Source: Axinella damicornis
Lineage: Eukaryota > Porifera > Demospongiae > Axinellida > Axinellidae
NCBI GenBank assembly: GCA_963931865.1
Contig: OZ007516.1
Span: 11,294,785 to 11,358,784 of the forward strand
Reading direction: 5' to 3'
DNA: 64,000 nt
The notes under the pieces are model-generated. The model saw nothing but the letters and a program-made list of their open reading frames with translations, had not been told where the DNA came from and did no database searches. A program made the position numbers and the translations under genes. The stretch's first letter is position 1; the number at the start of each line of letters is the position of its first letter. Below are positions 22,820 through 33,503 of the stretch, piece after piece.

Positions 22820-23040
22820 CAACTGTTCCAGGCGTGTGTTATCACTGGTGTCAGAATGTGACTGAGCAATGAGCATATCATACTGATAGTACAACAGGCC
22901 ACAGAGTAGGCTATACTGCCATGCTGTCAGCAACAACCCGGTCGCAGCTGTTACTACAGCGTGTATGGGAGTGTAATCCCATTGCGATGGGTCAGTGGAT
23001 ATCAGTAGTCCCGTGCACATCGCAGGTCTGGGAACGAGCA
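22820..23040 (-). CDS. Possible membrane-segment exon, unknown
   Basis: The minus-strand frame reads STDPSQWDYTPIHAVVTAAT, then GLLLTAWQYSLLCGLLYYQY and DMLIAQSHSDTSDNTRLEQL, with one hydrophobic stretch long enough to cross a membrane. An acceptor-like TTCCCAG and a donor-like GATGTGTAG lie at the edges, but both overlap the MITE-family end sequence. No family recognised. Confidence 0.28.
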
Positions 23041-23162
23041 GTGCAAATATTAAACGCTCCTGTGACTGCCTTCTAGCTGGCAAAGGCGCTTACTCTGCAA
23101 GTTCAGAGCCTCTTTCTATGGTTAAAAGCATCACTAGTACGAACCAGCCGCTTCTTCAATAC

Positions 23163-23202
23163 CATGGATAATACACACTAACGTTAGTGTGTATTATCCA
23201 TG
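23163..23202. mobile_element. 40-bp perfect palindrome, CATGGATAATA family
   Basis: CATGGATAATACACACTAAC followed by its exact reverse complement. Flanked by TTCAATAC and TTCGATAC, an 8-bp near-duplication with one mismatch, so it behaves like an inserted element. A second member with the same CCATGGATAATA ends is at 43321-43358. Confidence 0.8.
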
Positions 23203-24139
23203 TTCGATACCAAATGTTCAGCAATCAGCGCAGAACAGTATAGCTAGCTAGCCTACATACCGGTTCACTTGGTCTCTGTGGCTAGTAACTGTTCTCCCCC
23301 ATCCTTCTTGCTTCGGTACTCCAATTTGCACTGTTGCAGCCGGTGTCACAGGAAATTTCGTCGCCAAGATAGTTGATTATTGTTAGTAAGCAGTTGAGAG
23401 GTGGGAGACTTGCAACTTGCTTGTACGTATATACATGGCAGACACGTTGGTCTGACCCAGGCCACCACTACATTAATTCAGGGAGGAAGGGGCAGGCTGG
23501 TGGAGCAAGGCTATAGCCACGCTAACACAGGGCCACCGTTCACCTTTTCGCCGACGCAATCCCCCTTTTTGCCTTGACCTGTAAAGGAACAACCAACCAT
23601 GATGTCATAATGATGTGTGTGTAGTACACGGAGGTATACGGTCCAAGTAATAAGATATTTCTTCCCTCAGGCAAAAAAAGTACTCGGAGTGGCAATTTGG
23701 TACTTGGAGGGATTCTAGCCTTTTATGCCGTCAAAACTGCCTCCTATCCCCCTCACGCTACATCCACTTCAGCTCTGCGCACGGGCGCTGCACCACAGGC
23801 ATCCTCTTGGTGGACGTGGGCGCCCGAAGCCCTTGTACCTTCAAGTGATTCGACCCAGCCAAGTGTTTTCTGATGTGATATACGCTCAGTGATGAGATCT
23901 GCCCCACAGCTTTTTGGTAGGAGGACGCGCTTCTTCCACGGCCTCGGATCGTCAACGCGCTTGTCAACCTTCATTGCACGTGTCCACAACCAACTAAGTA
24001 AACTGGCATTGTGTCTGGTCATTTGGTAACTGTGGCCCCGTGCACGCTAATGTACTTTTTCGGTTTCGGTTCGATCTCTCAACCGTAGTGGTATGTATTG
24101 CAGAAGGGACTGCACGTACACATACTTAACATGACAAAC

Positions 24140-24250
24140 ACGCACACATTCACACACCCATGCATGCACACACACACATGTACCACCCTCCCCCCCCCCC
24201 CCCACACACACACACACTACACACACACACACACCCCTCACACAGCCGAA
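24140..24250. repeat. CA-rich microsatellite with C run
   Basis: CA repeats interrupted by a C run (24189-24202). Confidence 0.9.
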
Positions 24251-24254
24251 CATA

Positions 24255-24281
24255 CCTTTCTTTCAGCCCATAAGTGATGGC
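24255..24281 (-). CDS. Possible micro-exon
   Basis: On the minus strand, acceptor GTCTTGCAG| and donor AAAG|GTATG bound about 27 nt encoding AITYGLKE. Both signals are good but the exon is very short; its neighbours would be the exon at 24967-25163 or others I could not place. Confidence 0.25.
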
Positions 24282-24445
24282 CCTGCAAGACAAAACAGCA
24301 CAGGAATTTCTTGTGAGATATGCAGGTGCAATTCTGACGCTTGCTCCAGCTCCTCCCTCTGCTCTACTCCTCTGGTCTCCACAACATGCTGGCAGCACTT
24401 CTAACTTGGCCTTCCTCGTTCCCAGACTCCATTCTCGCAGGCCAG

Positions 24446-24481
24446 CCTCTCGCCACACCCACTAGTGGGTGTGGCGAGAGG
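24446..24481. repeat. 36-bp perfect palindrome, CCTCTCGCCACACCCAC family
   Basis: CCTCTCGCCACACCCACTAG followed by its inverse. The left side extends with CAGGCCAG as in the fuller copy at 39518-39586, while the right side has lost that part, so it is a truncated member. Confidence 0.85.
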
Positions 24482-24966
24482 AGACTAAAACAGCTATATC
24501 GCATCAGAGTATACTATACAACCAGCTGGGAGCGCGTTGGGAGAGGACCTGACAGAGGAGGAAAAAACACAAGCACGCTCATCGTTGGAATTGATATTAA
24601 TGACTGACCCAACTGGTGTGGGCATGCAGCATATAACAGCAGAGAGGTGCATCTGCCGGTTGTCACGTAGTGAGGGATGACATCCTGAGAGATATGGAGA
24701 CCTCAGACAGCGATATTTGAAACACGACCACTACCCTGGAGCACATGTGACACATGCTTATCATATTGTCCATTACCTATGGATTGAGAATTTCTCAAAT
24801 ACAACTCAAAACAAGGTACAAAACACCACGCAATTAAGATCATTGCATAAGTGCATAACTGGATGACAACAGCTACAAGGTCATGGTGACGGCTACTATT
24901 TCTGCCGGGATGAAAAACAAATAATAAGTTGATACAAAAGCAGTGTGATTGAGACTATATTATAAC

Positions 24967-25163
24967 TCATTCCTGTTGATTGTCTTTAGAAACTAGTCTA
25001 GATAACTCTGTGCTGTCTTCATCTGATTCTTCACCTTCGGTAAGTTTGGCTTCCTGGTCATCTCTCTTACCCAGTTTTGGGTACAGTACGATAAAGCTGA
25101 GCAGCACTACCAGGTTTATCCCACCATGATCGCCATGGGGAGGAAAGAGCGTTTCTTGGTACC
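24967..25163 (-). CDS. Probable C-terminal exon of a membrane protein
   Basis: After acceptor GATGCAG|, the frame reads LVVLLSFIVLYPKLGKRDDQ, then EAKLTEGEESDEDSTELSRL and VSKDNQQE with a stop at 24967. A short hydrophobic segment followed by basic residues and then an acidic, Ser-rich tail suggests the last transmembrane helix and cytoplasmic tail. Its polypyrimidine side is a GT/AC microsatellite. No family recognised; possibly joined to 26543-26815. Confidence 0.45.
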
Positions 25164-25174
25164 CTGCATCAACT

Positions 25175-25275
25175 GTGTGTGGGTGTGGGGTGTGTGTGGA
25201 GGTATGTGGGTGTGTGAGTGGTGAAGTGTGGTGAGGGTGTGTGCGTGTGTGTGTGCGTGTGTGTGTGCGTGTGTA
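25175..25275. repeat. (GT)n-rich microsatellite
   Basis: GT runs with GTGTGC variants, intronic if the minus-strand exon at 24967-25163 is real. Confidence 0.9.
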
Positions 25276-25289
25276 TTGCAGGTCCTGTA

Positions 25290-26530
25290 TATGGTATGCA
25301 TGCACATGTGGGCATTTTCGTAATCATGCATTCATGAGTGACCACGTTTCATGCATCAGCTAGCAACTGTCACTCCATAACTACGCTAGGTAAGTTGGAG
25401 AGAGTCCCTGCTGGAGCACATACAGTGCATGGGATTAGAGGCTACTTTTGGCTAGATTGTCGCTTGGTAGCAAGTTGCCCACAGACAGACAATTTGGTCC
25501 ATCATAAGACAAAATGAACATAGTGAAACAACCAAGCTGTGGTGTCCACCATTTCAACGCACTCCAGCCAACACATGTACATGCATGCTCAGTGCACGAC
25601 AAATAAACATCAGGTGGGTGCTCATTATGTTGACCTTATGGGAAAGTAGGCACAACTACATGACTACGTACGCATATTGTAAGTGTGCACTCAGACTCAC
25701 TCCAGAGTGGGCTTACAATGTTCGGCACTGCTCCTACAGCAAACGCAATACCAATGACTATGCCCTAAAGGAATGATAATACATTGGTCTAGATTATTAC
25801 AGGAGCTTGAGTATGCTGGGAACCTGATAGACACAACTCTCAATGATATTCACACCCAGACTTCTGGAGTGTCCCCACACAGGCATTCAGTCACGACATA
25901 CGGATTCTAGAAATGATCCTAATCACAAACAACAGTAGTACTCTAGTGAATAACAAGATACTGTAAGCCCCCCCCCCCCCCCCCCATTCCCAGGCCCAAG
26001 AGAGGGAGGAGAAAAGGGCGGCACTGTGGACGTTCAATTTATGTTTGTACACTCATGACGTCAAAGCAGATACTAAACACTGTGATCTGTGCAGTTATCT
26101 TAGCAAGCGAATATGGCCTGTGCACATGCTGGCAGTGTAATGGTGGTGATATCACCCTTCATCTCGCAGATGGAGGACCAGTGCAGCAAAATAGAAAGCA
26201 TTACTCGCTCAACTACGTGACTATAGCTACAAAGACATCATTTGCACCTCCCCTTTATGAATACGTGTTTCTCTTTACAGATAGCACGTGCACAAACAGT
26301 GGAAATTACCCAGGCCCTTTTCTCCTCCCTCTCTCAGGGCTGGGAATGAGGTTACCCCTACACAGGCAGGTACATGTACTGCATGCTGCACCGCTGTCCT
26401 TTACCATGGCATATTTGCAGGGGGGTTTGCAATCAGTGGTGGACAATGAAAATTGAATCCATTGACTCTTAACAAACTGATCAAAATTTTAACTATGTTT
26501 GAATAGCCTTTCGTTGTGAGCATATTCACT
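25290..26530. other. No confident gene
   Basis: Includes a poly-C run near 25970-25985 and a degenerate TAGCCTC-family remnant near 26305-26355 (ACCCAGGCCC ... GGGCTGGGAATGAGGTTA). Plus-strand frames here lack motifs. Confidence 0.4.
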
Positions 26531-26542
26531 TAATAAACTTAC

Positions 26543-26815
26543 GTTTATGGGTGACATCATTGATGAGATTTGTCATTGATACTGATGTTGTTGGGTGGGC
26601 TATCAGTAGGACCATCGCACTGATGCTGAATTGAACGAAGTTGAGAGTTCTGTGTACACTCTGACTGAATTCTTGCAGGGAAGCAGACGCGTTATGTAGC
26701 TCCTGCCTATACCTGTCCCTCAGTTCGGGGTGATGACACAGACTGAACTCAGTGCAGGGGTCACAAGGAATTGCCTGCCAATCTGCTAATAATACGAGAG
26801 CAACGATGGAAGGAC
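26543..26815 (-). CDS. Exon of an unrecognised membrane or secreted protein
   Basis: The minus-strand frame has no ATG but reads IVALVLLADWQAIPCDPCTE, then FSLCHHPELRDRYRQELHNA, SASLQEFSQSVHRTLNFVQF and SISAMVLLIAHPTTSVSMTN, ending at donor AAAC|GTAAGT (26542). A hydrophobic start, then a Cys-rich loop, then an amphipathic helix and a second hydrophobic segment suggest a two-pass or secreted product. Just upstream another frame gives LKLSNRISAIIGLVLPS, which may be the true start after a missed junction. No family recognised. Confidence 0.5.
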
Positions 26816-26899
26816 CAATCCGATGATTGCACTAATACGGTTGCTCAGCTTCAGATATTTCAAGATGATGCTGCATGTTTGAAATAAGAGGAATGACTG

Positions 26900-27735
26900 G
26901 CTAAATGCACTGATCAACAATGGTTCATTTACTGATCAACAAATTGTAACCATGAAGTACTATAATTATGAGGGCACTGTTAACTAACCGGGTGTGGTGT
27001 AGGGGACCCTTCCCCTCCACACTTTGGATGGAACACTATAATTATAATACTAAAGTGAGTGTATATTACATCAAATTATTGTATGAGAATTATAATTACA
27101 GCACAAGGCAAGCTGATCACTGCATTAGGCTTTGAGACACCATGCCAATGTTTTCACAAAGTATAGGAGTGTATGCATCACTTTACTGTCCCCTGACAAC
27201 AGTCCCGCGCTATACAGCACCAGTGGGGGGGGGGGGGGGGGGGGGGGTTACGAAATGAGATTCATACCATTCAGATGCCCAAGTGAAGCCACAACTACAT
27301 GTTGTCTTAGCACAAGGGCAAAGGGCACATTCCCAAAGGGCAATTCTGCTTTCAGACCAGACCACAAAGGGCACATTAGAAGCCCAAGGGGGCAAAATGC
27401 CTATATTGGCCCATGCAGTGAGAACACTGCATAGCACCTTACAGCATACATTGTTACCTCGCGCGCGCATGCGCGAAGCGGGGTTAAGCAATCGGTTTTG
27501 TCCGTCTGTCAGTCAGTCGTCTTGTCTGTGCCGTACAAAAAAATTGAAATCTTGCCACATAGACCCTCATAAACCATCGAAAGGGAGTCAAACAATAGCA
27601 AAAAACTGCTCTATGTGTACCTGACTGAAGTCAAAGGCGCTTGGTTTCGCTGAATTTCGGCTATTTCCTACTTTTCATAATTATTCATAACATTGGCTCC
27701 ACCTCTTTGTCCCATCCAGAACAGAACACGTAGTG
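26900..27735. other. No confident gene
   Basis: Contains a poly-G run (27224-27247) and a GCGCGCATGCGCGAAGCG palindromic stretch near 27462-27480. Nothing coding that I can support. Confidence 0.4.
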
Positions 27736-27739
27736 CATT

Positions 27740-28907
27740 CAGGCCCGTAACCAGGATTTTGTGAGGGGGGTTACATTTTGGGACAAGTTGTCAATGCTTC
27801 ATCCAGAGATGAGGGGCCGCGCAAAGCGTGGTCATAGCTAGGGGGTCCGGGGGCATGCCCCCCGGGAAAATTTTGAAAAAATTGACTGTCTGAGGTGCAT
27901 TTTGGCGCATTCTCTGCCCAGTGTATCTAAAATTCATTACTACATAGCTATCCGAGTGAAAATTACACAAAATTGTACACAACATGGCCATTAAAATGGG
28001 CTAAAAAGGTAAACTAGCTGCTTCCATTCTACGGGGGTGTTTGCAAATGAAAATCTTACAAACAGTGTCAACATCAATTGCTACATGGTAATGAGTGTGT
28101 ATGAGTCCGAGAGCGCTAAGTCTCTCCTCTTTCTGTGTACATCTCATTGACAAGTAATTGTTGGCAGACTGAGAGGATCCACAGAGACGCTGATGTCCTC
28201 GATCGGCAAAAGCTGCGGTTCTGGACCAGAAGATGAGCTGGGGTGTTCCTCAGATGGTGATCCAGTGTCACGTTCTGCAATCACAAAACACCCAGGAGGC
28301 TGCACTTATCATGACTGCGCCGGACTACTTAATGATTTAATAAACAGAACTTGTTAGCTAGGATGTTATCAGGCTACGTTAATACTTAGCTATAACCCTG
28401 CATGGTATGATAGACAAAGTGAAAGTGTAGCTACTCACCATTGCCTGTGTCCTTCATCGTTTACTTACAGAAGTATACTTGAATGCCCTGTGCCTGTGGA
28501 GCCCGTTGTCGTTTCATCCTTCTGCACTCGCATAGCGCCTAGCAGCTGCGAATTGCACATTGCATCGTGCACGTACGTGGACGTGGGTGGCCGGCTAGTG
28601 GCCTCGTTCCATGCGTATGCATGCGCGTATGGCCTGGGGGACGCATGCCTAGTCTGGGGACAAGACAGCTGTGAGTACGAGTGCAACGTCGCCGGCGTGG
28701 CTGGCCGGCCGGCTACATGTAGTCTCGTACCCAGGCTAGGCTACATGTACAAAACCCAAGGTCGCTACAGTACTATAGTCGAGTAGACGTACCGTCGACG
28801 GTCACACCGCAACGGCTACGCGAAGGCGATGACCTTCAGGAAAGGTGCGTTCTTGGCTCGAGGGGGGTTCGTCCGCACCCAACGAACCCCCCCTGGTTAC
28901 GGCCCTG
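27740..28907. mobile_element. 1.17-kb TIR element, CAGGSCCGTAACCAGG ends
   Basis: Left end CAGGCCCGTAACCAGG at 27740 and right end inverse CAGGGCCGTAACCAGG at 28892-28907 differ at one position. GCATT is repeated at 27735-27739 and 28908-28912. The left part includes the GGGGGCATGCCCCC palindrome near 27850. No transposase seen. A 19-bp micro-MITE is nested inside at 28720. Confidence 0.7.
28720..28738. mobile_element. 19-bp micro-insertion with perfect 9-bp TSD
   Basis: TAGTCTCGTACCCAGGCTA is flanked by GGCTACATG at 28711-28719 and 28739-28747. It is two TAGYCTCGTNCCCAGR ends fused into one. By length alone it could be chance, but it has the family sequence and a perfect 9-bp duplication. 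Confidence 0.75.
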
Positions 28908-28912
28908 GCATT

Positions 28913-29460
28913 TGGAAACTTCATGCTTCGAGATGACCGCTAGAAAACAGTACTTTACCACGATTTATGAACTTTACAGATGTCGTGACTATTGTTTCGG
29001 CTGTTTTTTCCAGCTATTTCCTGTTATTCGTAACATTTGGCCCCACCTCTTCAGCTTCAATATGCACATTGTTGTATATACGGTAAGCGGTCACTCCCAC
29101 ACCTTGGATATAGCCATACACGAACACACTATACGTGATAGCCCCTGTTCGATGCTCATTGGCAGAGATTGTAACTGCACTGTATCCTGTAGACGTTCCG
29201 CGCAGGGAATATGTGTTCTATGAACACCTCTAGTGGTAAAAGAACATGCTATATAGCACTTTAGACCATACATGTAGTATACAGGTTTGCCAATGAACCT
29301 CTCACACAAAACACAGTAAGTTGTATTTATGTCACAAGTTGTATTTATGTCACAAGTTGTATTTATGTCACTGCTTGTAACTTACATCAAGATTGCACTG
29401 ACAATTTGTGCTATCACCAGCGCTAAAAAGACATAACTGCTTTCTTTTTCACTTAACCCA
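28913..29460. other. No gene; short direct repeat
   Basis: Near 29310-29370 the phrase AGTTGTATTTATGTCACA is repeated about three times in tandem. Otherwise nothing supported. Confidence 0.5.
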
Positions 29461-29470
29461 AAGGAGTCGC

Positions 29471-30073
29471 CAAGGGCGCATCGAGCCGCCGAAGGCGGCG
29501 AGAGGGCATGCAACTTCCTATAGCGCACGTATAGACGGCATAGTGCTGAGTGTTACTAAAAATAACGCTTCCGGTTAAGCACGTGAAATTGCGTGCACGG
29601 TTCGGTTACGGACGTTCAACGGAACTTATTCCTTGGGCAAGGGGAAGATGAGTGCTACCGATGTCGGTACAGAAACGCCATCCAAGCGATCTCTAGCCCA
29701 AGTACTTCTTCTAGTCCAGGTAGCTCTCCTACCAGTGTAGCAGGCCAAGATTCGGAGAAAGTATCGCCGGATGCAATCAACATTCGCCGCTCTCGACAAC
29801 AGCACAACGGCTGTTGCGTAAGTTGGAGGGAGGGAATGATAGCATCGAAAGGAGCTCACGCTAGGTAGCTAGGTCCTCGTCAAAGACGCTACAGACGGAA
29901 TATCAGCCATCTCGATCGTAAGTACACAAAGTGATCGCATAAGGGGCGCGCGTCTACGGTTCACGTGCTTATACAGTCCAAATTTGAATTCTATATTTAG
30001 TAACACTCAGCATTTTGCCGTCTATGTACGTTGCATGCCCTCTCGCCGCCTTCGGCGGCTCGATGCGCCCTTG
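29471..30073. mobile_element. 603-bp foldback element, CAAGGGCGCAT ends, 7-bp TSD
   Basis: Perfect 44-bp terminal inverted repeats start CAAGGGCGCATCGAGCCGCC, with further weaker matching inside (TAGACGGCA, TGCTGAGTGTTACTAAA). GAGTCGC is duplicated at 29464-29470 and 30074-30080. It shares end sequence style and 7-bp duplication with the element at 40768-41340. Confidence 0.9.
29648..29820 (+). pseudogene. Possible broken first exon inside the foldback element
   Basis: ATG at 29648 opens MSATDVGTETPSKRSLAQVL, continues to a TAG, and in the same frame resumes AKIRRKYRRMQSTFAALDNS up to a donor GC|GTAAGT near 29820. One nonsense codon in an otherwise basic, helical frame suggests the remnant of the element's own gene. 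The alternative is that it was never coding. Confidence 0.3.
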
Positions 30074-30280
30074 GAGTCGCTCAGGATGGGATTGATGACA
30101 TAGGTGACATGCAGGAGGTCGTGTGTCGGGGTGTCAAGGATCAGAAACATCACAACCGTAGTGTACAGTCAAAGCATTCAACAGTGTCATTCACTTAGAA
30201 CGATTCATAATTTATGTGCATGTTCACAGAGTGTACATGGATGTAAATGTGTGAAAATGGTGTAAACATTGACAACTCTA

Positions 30281-30560
30281 TTCTGGCAAAGGATGGGTAA
30301 CATACAGCAATCCCACTTGTTGGCCCTGGAGGGAACGTATGCCAAACTGGACTCCTGATGCCATCTTCAGAGCCAGCATAAATACATGCACATACTTCTC
30401 TGTTGTTTGAAAGGATACCACAACATCAGAACGGTCACTTTTGGTCTTTGGGATCCAGCCCATGTTGGGCTTTGCGCACCCGCTCTCTCCTCGAAATACC
30501 ACCCGGACGAAACCCAACCCTGCTGCCACATTGAACCACGCGATGGCCCGGAACACTGGT
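30281..30560 (-). CDS. Unrecognised C-terminal exon
   Basis: The minus-strand frame reads VFRAIAWFNVAAGLGFVRVV, then FRGESGCAKPNMGWIPKTKS, SDVVVSFQTTEKYVHVFMLA and LLYVTHPLPE with a stop. An acceptor-like ATCAACCAG precedes VFRA. Overlapping frames on both strands are also open, so support is moderate. No family recognised. Confidence 0.38.
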
Positions 30561-30692
30561 TGATGTCAAATTGAACAGTAGTCCCTGTGGAAATGAAACT
30601 AAGATTACCTGCAGTGAATATTCTGATTCTCAAGTCAACTGGCATGATGGAGAATATTAAGCATGATTAGTGCTACTCATGTGACCCTCTAC

Positions 30693-30708
30693 CAGGGTTC
30701 TATCTACT

Positions 30709-30740
<32 letters not shown>

Positions 30741-31233
30741 AGATTCCCCCCCCCCCCCCAATCACTCCAGCTTCCCCCCTAAAATTTCTGACAAAAAATT
30801 CAAACTGCAGCATGTAGCTACACCTGTGTGCTTTGTACCGTCTCATGTTACATTGCATAGGATTTCCATCTATGACCTCAAAATTGTTTCAGAGTGCCTC
30901 AGAACCACTCTCAGAAGGCTCAAAATTCCAACATTTTCTGGGGGCATGTCCCCAGACCCCCCTACAAATTGCGTCTTCATAAGTTGCCAAAGGTCTGCCA
31001 GGAGGAAGTCTAGCATGACCGTACATGCATACACACTGGACATTTCCATACTATGACCTCAATTTTGTCTCAGAGTGCCTCAGAGCCACTCTGAAAAGGT
31101 TCAAAATCCCAAAATTTTCTGGGGGGCATGCCCCCAGACCCCCCTCCAAATTGCTGCCTACGGCCGCAGTCCCCCGTCCACTGTCATTCTCAAGATCTTC
31201 TCCCCCAAACTCAAAATCCTAGATAGAACCCTG
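30693..31233. mobile_element. 541-bp hAT-like element, CAGGGTTCTATCTA ends
   Basis: Left end CAGGGTTCTATCTA and right end TAGATAGAACCCTG form a perfect 14-bp inverted repeat, flanked by CCTCTAC at 30686-30692 and 31234-31240. The left end is followed by a long poly-G / poly-C tract. Inside are two ~195-bp diverged tandem units (about 30870 and 31060), each holding CAGAGTGCCTCAGA and the GGGGGCATG-CCCCCAGAC palindrome. No transposase. The 7-bp duplication is one short of the hAT norm. Confidence 0.85.
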
Positions 31234-31240
31234 CCTCTAC

Positions 31241-32095
31241 GAATCAGACGCCTCAGATTTGAGCACATGACTGAACATCAACTTAGCGTACATTATCTAG
31301 ATAATGCACACTTTTCAACGACTGACGGCTGTTTCGGGTCAGTGAGTAACGCTAAGAGGTTTAGGTACCAGTTTGTGTATTTCGGGGTTAAGTACACTTG
31401 GGCAATCTAGTTAACTGTCTTGCCCTCGACCATTAATTGCCCTTGTGCATCAAAGCCCATAATGCACCGCAAACTGGTATTCATAAGGCATACTAATTGG
31501 TGCACAGAATGATATTGCAGCTACAGCTAGAGGCTGTGCAAGTGACCTAATTAAACCAATGCGGTTCTGCAGGATGATTTCAATTTTTTCATGTGAGCTG
31601 GACATTGAGTGTCATACTGAACTTCAGTCAGTCATCTGATTGTTGGTCTGACATCCTCAATGAATTGATTGGACTTGGTTCGAACAAGACGGCATTGATC
31701 AAACAGCTGCATGGAGATTGTGGGTTGTCTTGGCCTCCGTGCAAAGCTTTTTCCTTTTCAGGCAGAGATCTCTGAAAAATCAAGGTCACATGCTCGTCAT
31801 TTCAGCCACCGTTAGCACATAGGTGACTCCACTAATTAACAAACTACCAATCAAGGCTCTCAGGGGGAAATGCCAACCTGGTGTAGCTGAAAACAAGGCT
31901 GCGACAACATTGACATGCTAGACCCGTACTGTAGTAAAGCATGCACAGCAATCCCGCATACACTCCAAACATACATGACATATTGTATTGTTGGTGATGC
32001 ACTAGGCAGTCTATAGGCCCATTATTATTAATATGCCGGCATAATCGCCGCAAACCTACAGCTAGCCTGGAGATCTGAGGTTGGAGCCAAGACAG
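31241..32095. other. No recognisable gene
   Basis: Short frames on both strands without motifs. Nothing I can support. Confidence 0.4.
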
Positions 32096-32099
32096 TGAG

Positions 32100-32245
32100 A
32101 AACAACCAAACCAGGGTTCCAGGTTGGATTCGAACCCAGGATCTAGCTGGGAACCACACCCGCTGGGATCCAGCTGGGATTCAAACGTGCGATCCAGCTC
32201 AGATTCCAACCTGGGATTCCGCTGGGATTAAAACCTGGGAATGGA
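32100..32245. repeat. Degenerate minisatellite, GCTGGGATTCnAACCTGGGA
   Basis: Several diverged copies of a phrase like CCAGCTGGGATTCAAACCTG with variable spacing. The minus-strand frame through it is a repeat artefact. Confidence 0.7.
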
Positions 32246-32274
32246 AACTATGTGCATGTGACAAACAGTGAATA

Positions 32275-32500
32275 AGGTAAGTCAGGGTAATTTCGGTCAC
32301 GGTTTATTTCTGGTCACTTAGTAGAGAAGGGCTTCTCTATTCTAAAAGCTACGTTTTCAGCCAAAACTATGGTGCTGTGCAGATAGAGGCAACACTCAGC
32401 TATAACATATCAGTCAGCAAAATCAAGACCTTGCGTCCATTGCGCGTATCTGCCTAAGTGACCGGAAATACCCGGTGACCGAAATTACCCGGACTTACTT
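32275..32500. mobile_element. 226-bp MITE, pogo-type ends, TA target
   Basis: Ends AAGGTAAGTCAGGGTAATTT and the inverse of AAGTAAGTCCGGGTAATTTC, flanked by TA at 32273-32274 and 32501-32502. As in the 4417 MITE, each end has a second, diverged copy of the GGTAATTTCGGTCAC motif. Confidence 0.88.
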
Positions 32501-32807
32501 TACCAGGCATCATTCCCCCTCTTTCTCAGGCACTAGCAAACCACACCCAAACCATAGGTCCTTAACAACATGATGACATCATCATCATTGATACATGTAT
32601 ATTATGATAAAATGTCATAAATTTTGTGCTCAGGTAACAATGATGGACAACAAAAGTATTATGACGTGGATATTGGTCCGGCAGGAAGTATATAATTTAG
32701 GTATAGGCCCCCGACCGCCCCGGAAACGAAACACAGAAGAGTCTGGGAACCAAACTACCTCTAGCTATAGCTATCCACCACCACATATACATAACGTCAC
32801 CAAAGAT

Positions 32808-32915
32808 TACCTTCAAACTTTTCGACACAGTCATCTCCGTAATGATAGGTAGCCCACTGCTCTCTGCAACTGTCCAACCGCTGACGTCTTCAGGTCCCTC
32901 ATTTCGACGAGGAGT
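32808..32915 (-). CDS. Possible small exon, unknown
   Basis: The minus-strand frame encodes VTPRRNEGPEDVSGWTVAES followed by SGLPIITEMTVSKSLK, ending at donor AAG|GTAATC. The acceptor side is TTTGAG, which is plausible but weak. No family recognised. Confidence 0.3.
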
Positions 32916-33166
32916 CACTCAAATGCCATGAATGCTGCTACACAAGGAGCGGGGCTGATGAACTAGAGTCTAGCTGCTGAAATAGCTACACTAGTGGGGC
33001 TCATGAACGATCTCGGACCTCCCCAACTGTTCAATACACTGAGTGGGGCTGATGAACAAAGTCTGCACGCTGACGGCTTTCGAACGATCTAGATCTGACA
33101 GAACTCACTGACTGCAGAGCACAAACAACTTTGAACTTTGAAAAACTCGCATGGTCAAGGTCAAGG

Positions 33167-33500
33167 TCAAGGTTCATGTGCATTGCCCTTTCGGGATAGC
33201 ATGTACAGACTGAACACTGTATAAGTATATGTACAAAGGTACGGGTTTAGGAGGGGGATTGACAATGATACAAAGACAGAACATAAGATGCCAAGTCCAA
33301 TACGCTCAAGTTCAGGTTCAAAGTTCATTGCAATGATAAGCCAGAAGGCATATGCATACACACACGAAAAACAATAGATCACAGAATTCCTGACAAAACC
33401 CAAAAGAAGTTCCTTGTCGGCAGCAGACAGTAAAGGGGCTACCCATCCCACCATGTCACACTTGAAGATACACCAAACCTCCGTGTCACGCCATGTGTGC
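33167..33500 (-). CDS. Possible multi-pass membrane exon, unknown
   Basis: The minus-strand frame contains SVIYCFSCVYAYAFWLIIAM, then NFEPELERIGLGILCSVFVS and LSIPLLNPYLCTYTYTVFSL. Three hydrophobic segments with a polar loop between resemble the end of a polytopic protein. I cannot place it in a family. It could also be a chance frame. Confidence 0.33.
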
Positions 33501-33503
33501 CTG

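Noticed and set aside
23753..24022. 89-codon minus-strand frame
   Set aside because: No motif, no clear splice sites and a second frame is open over the same bases.
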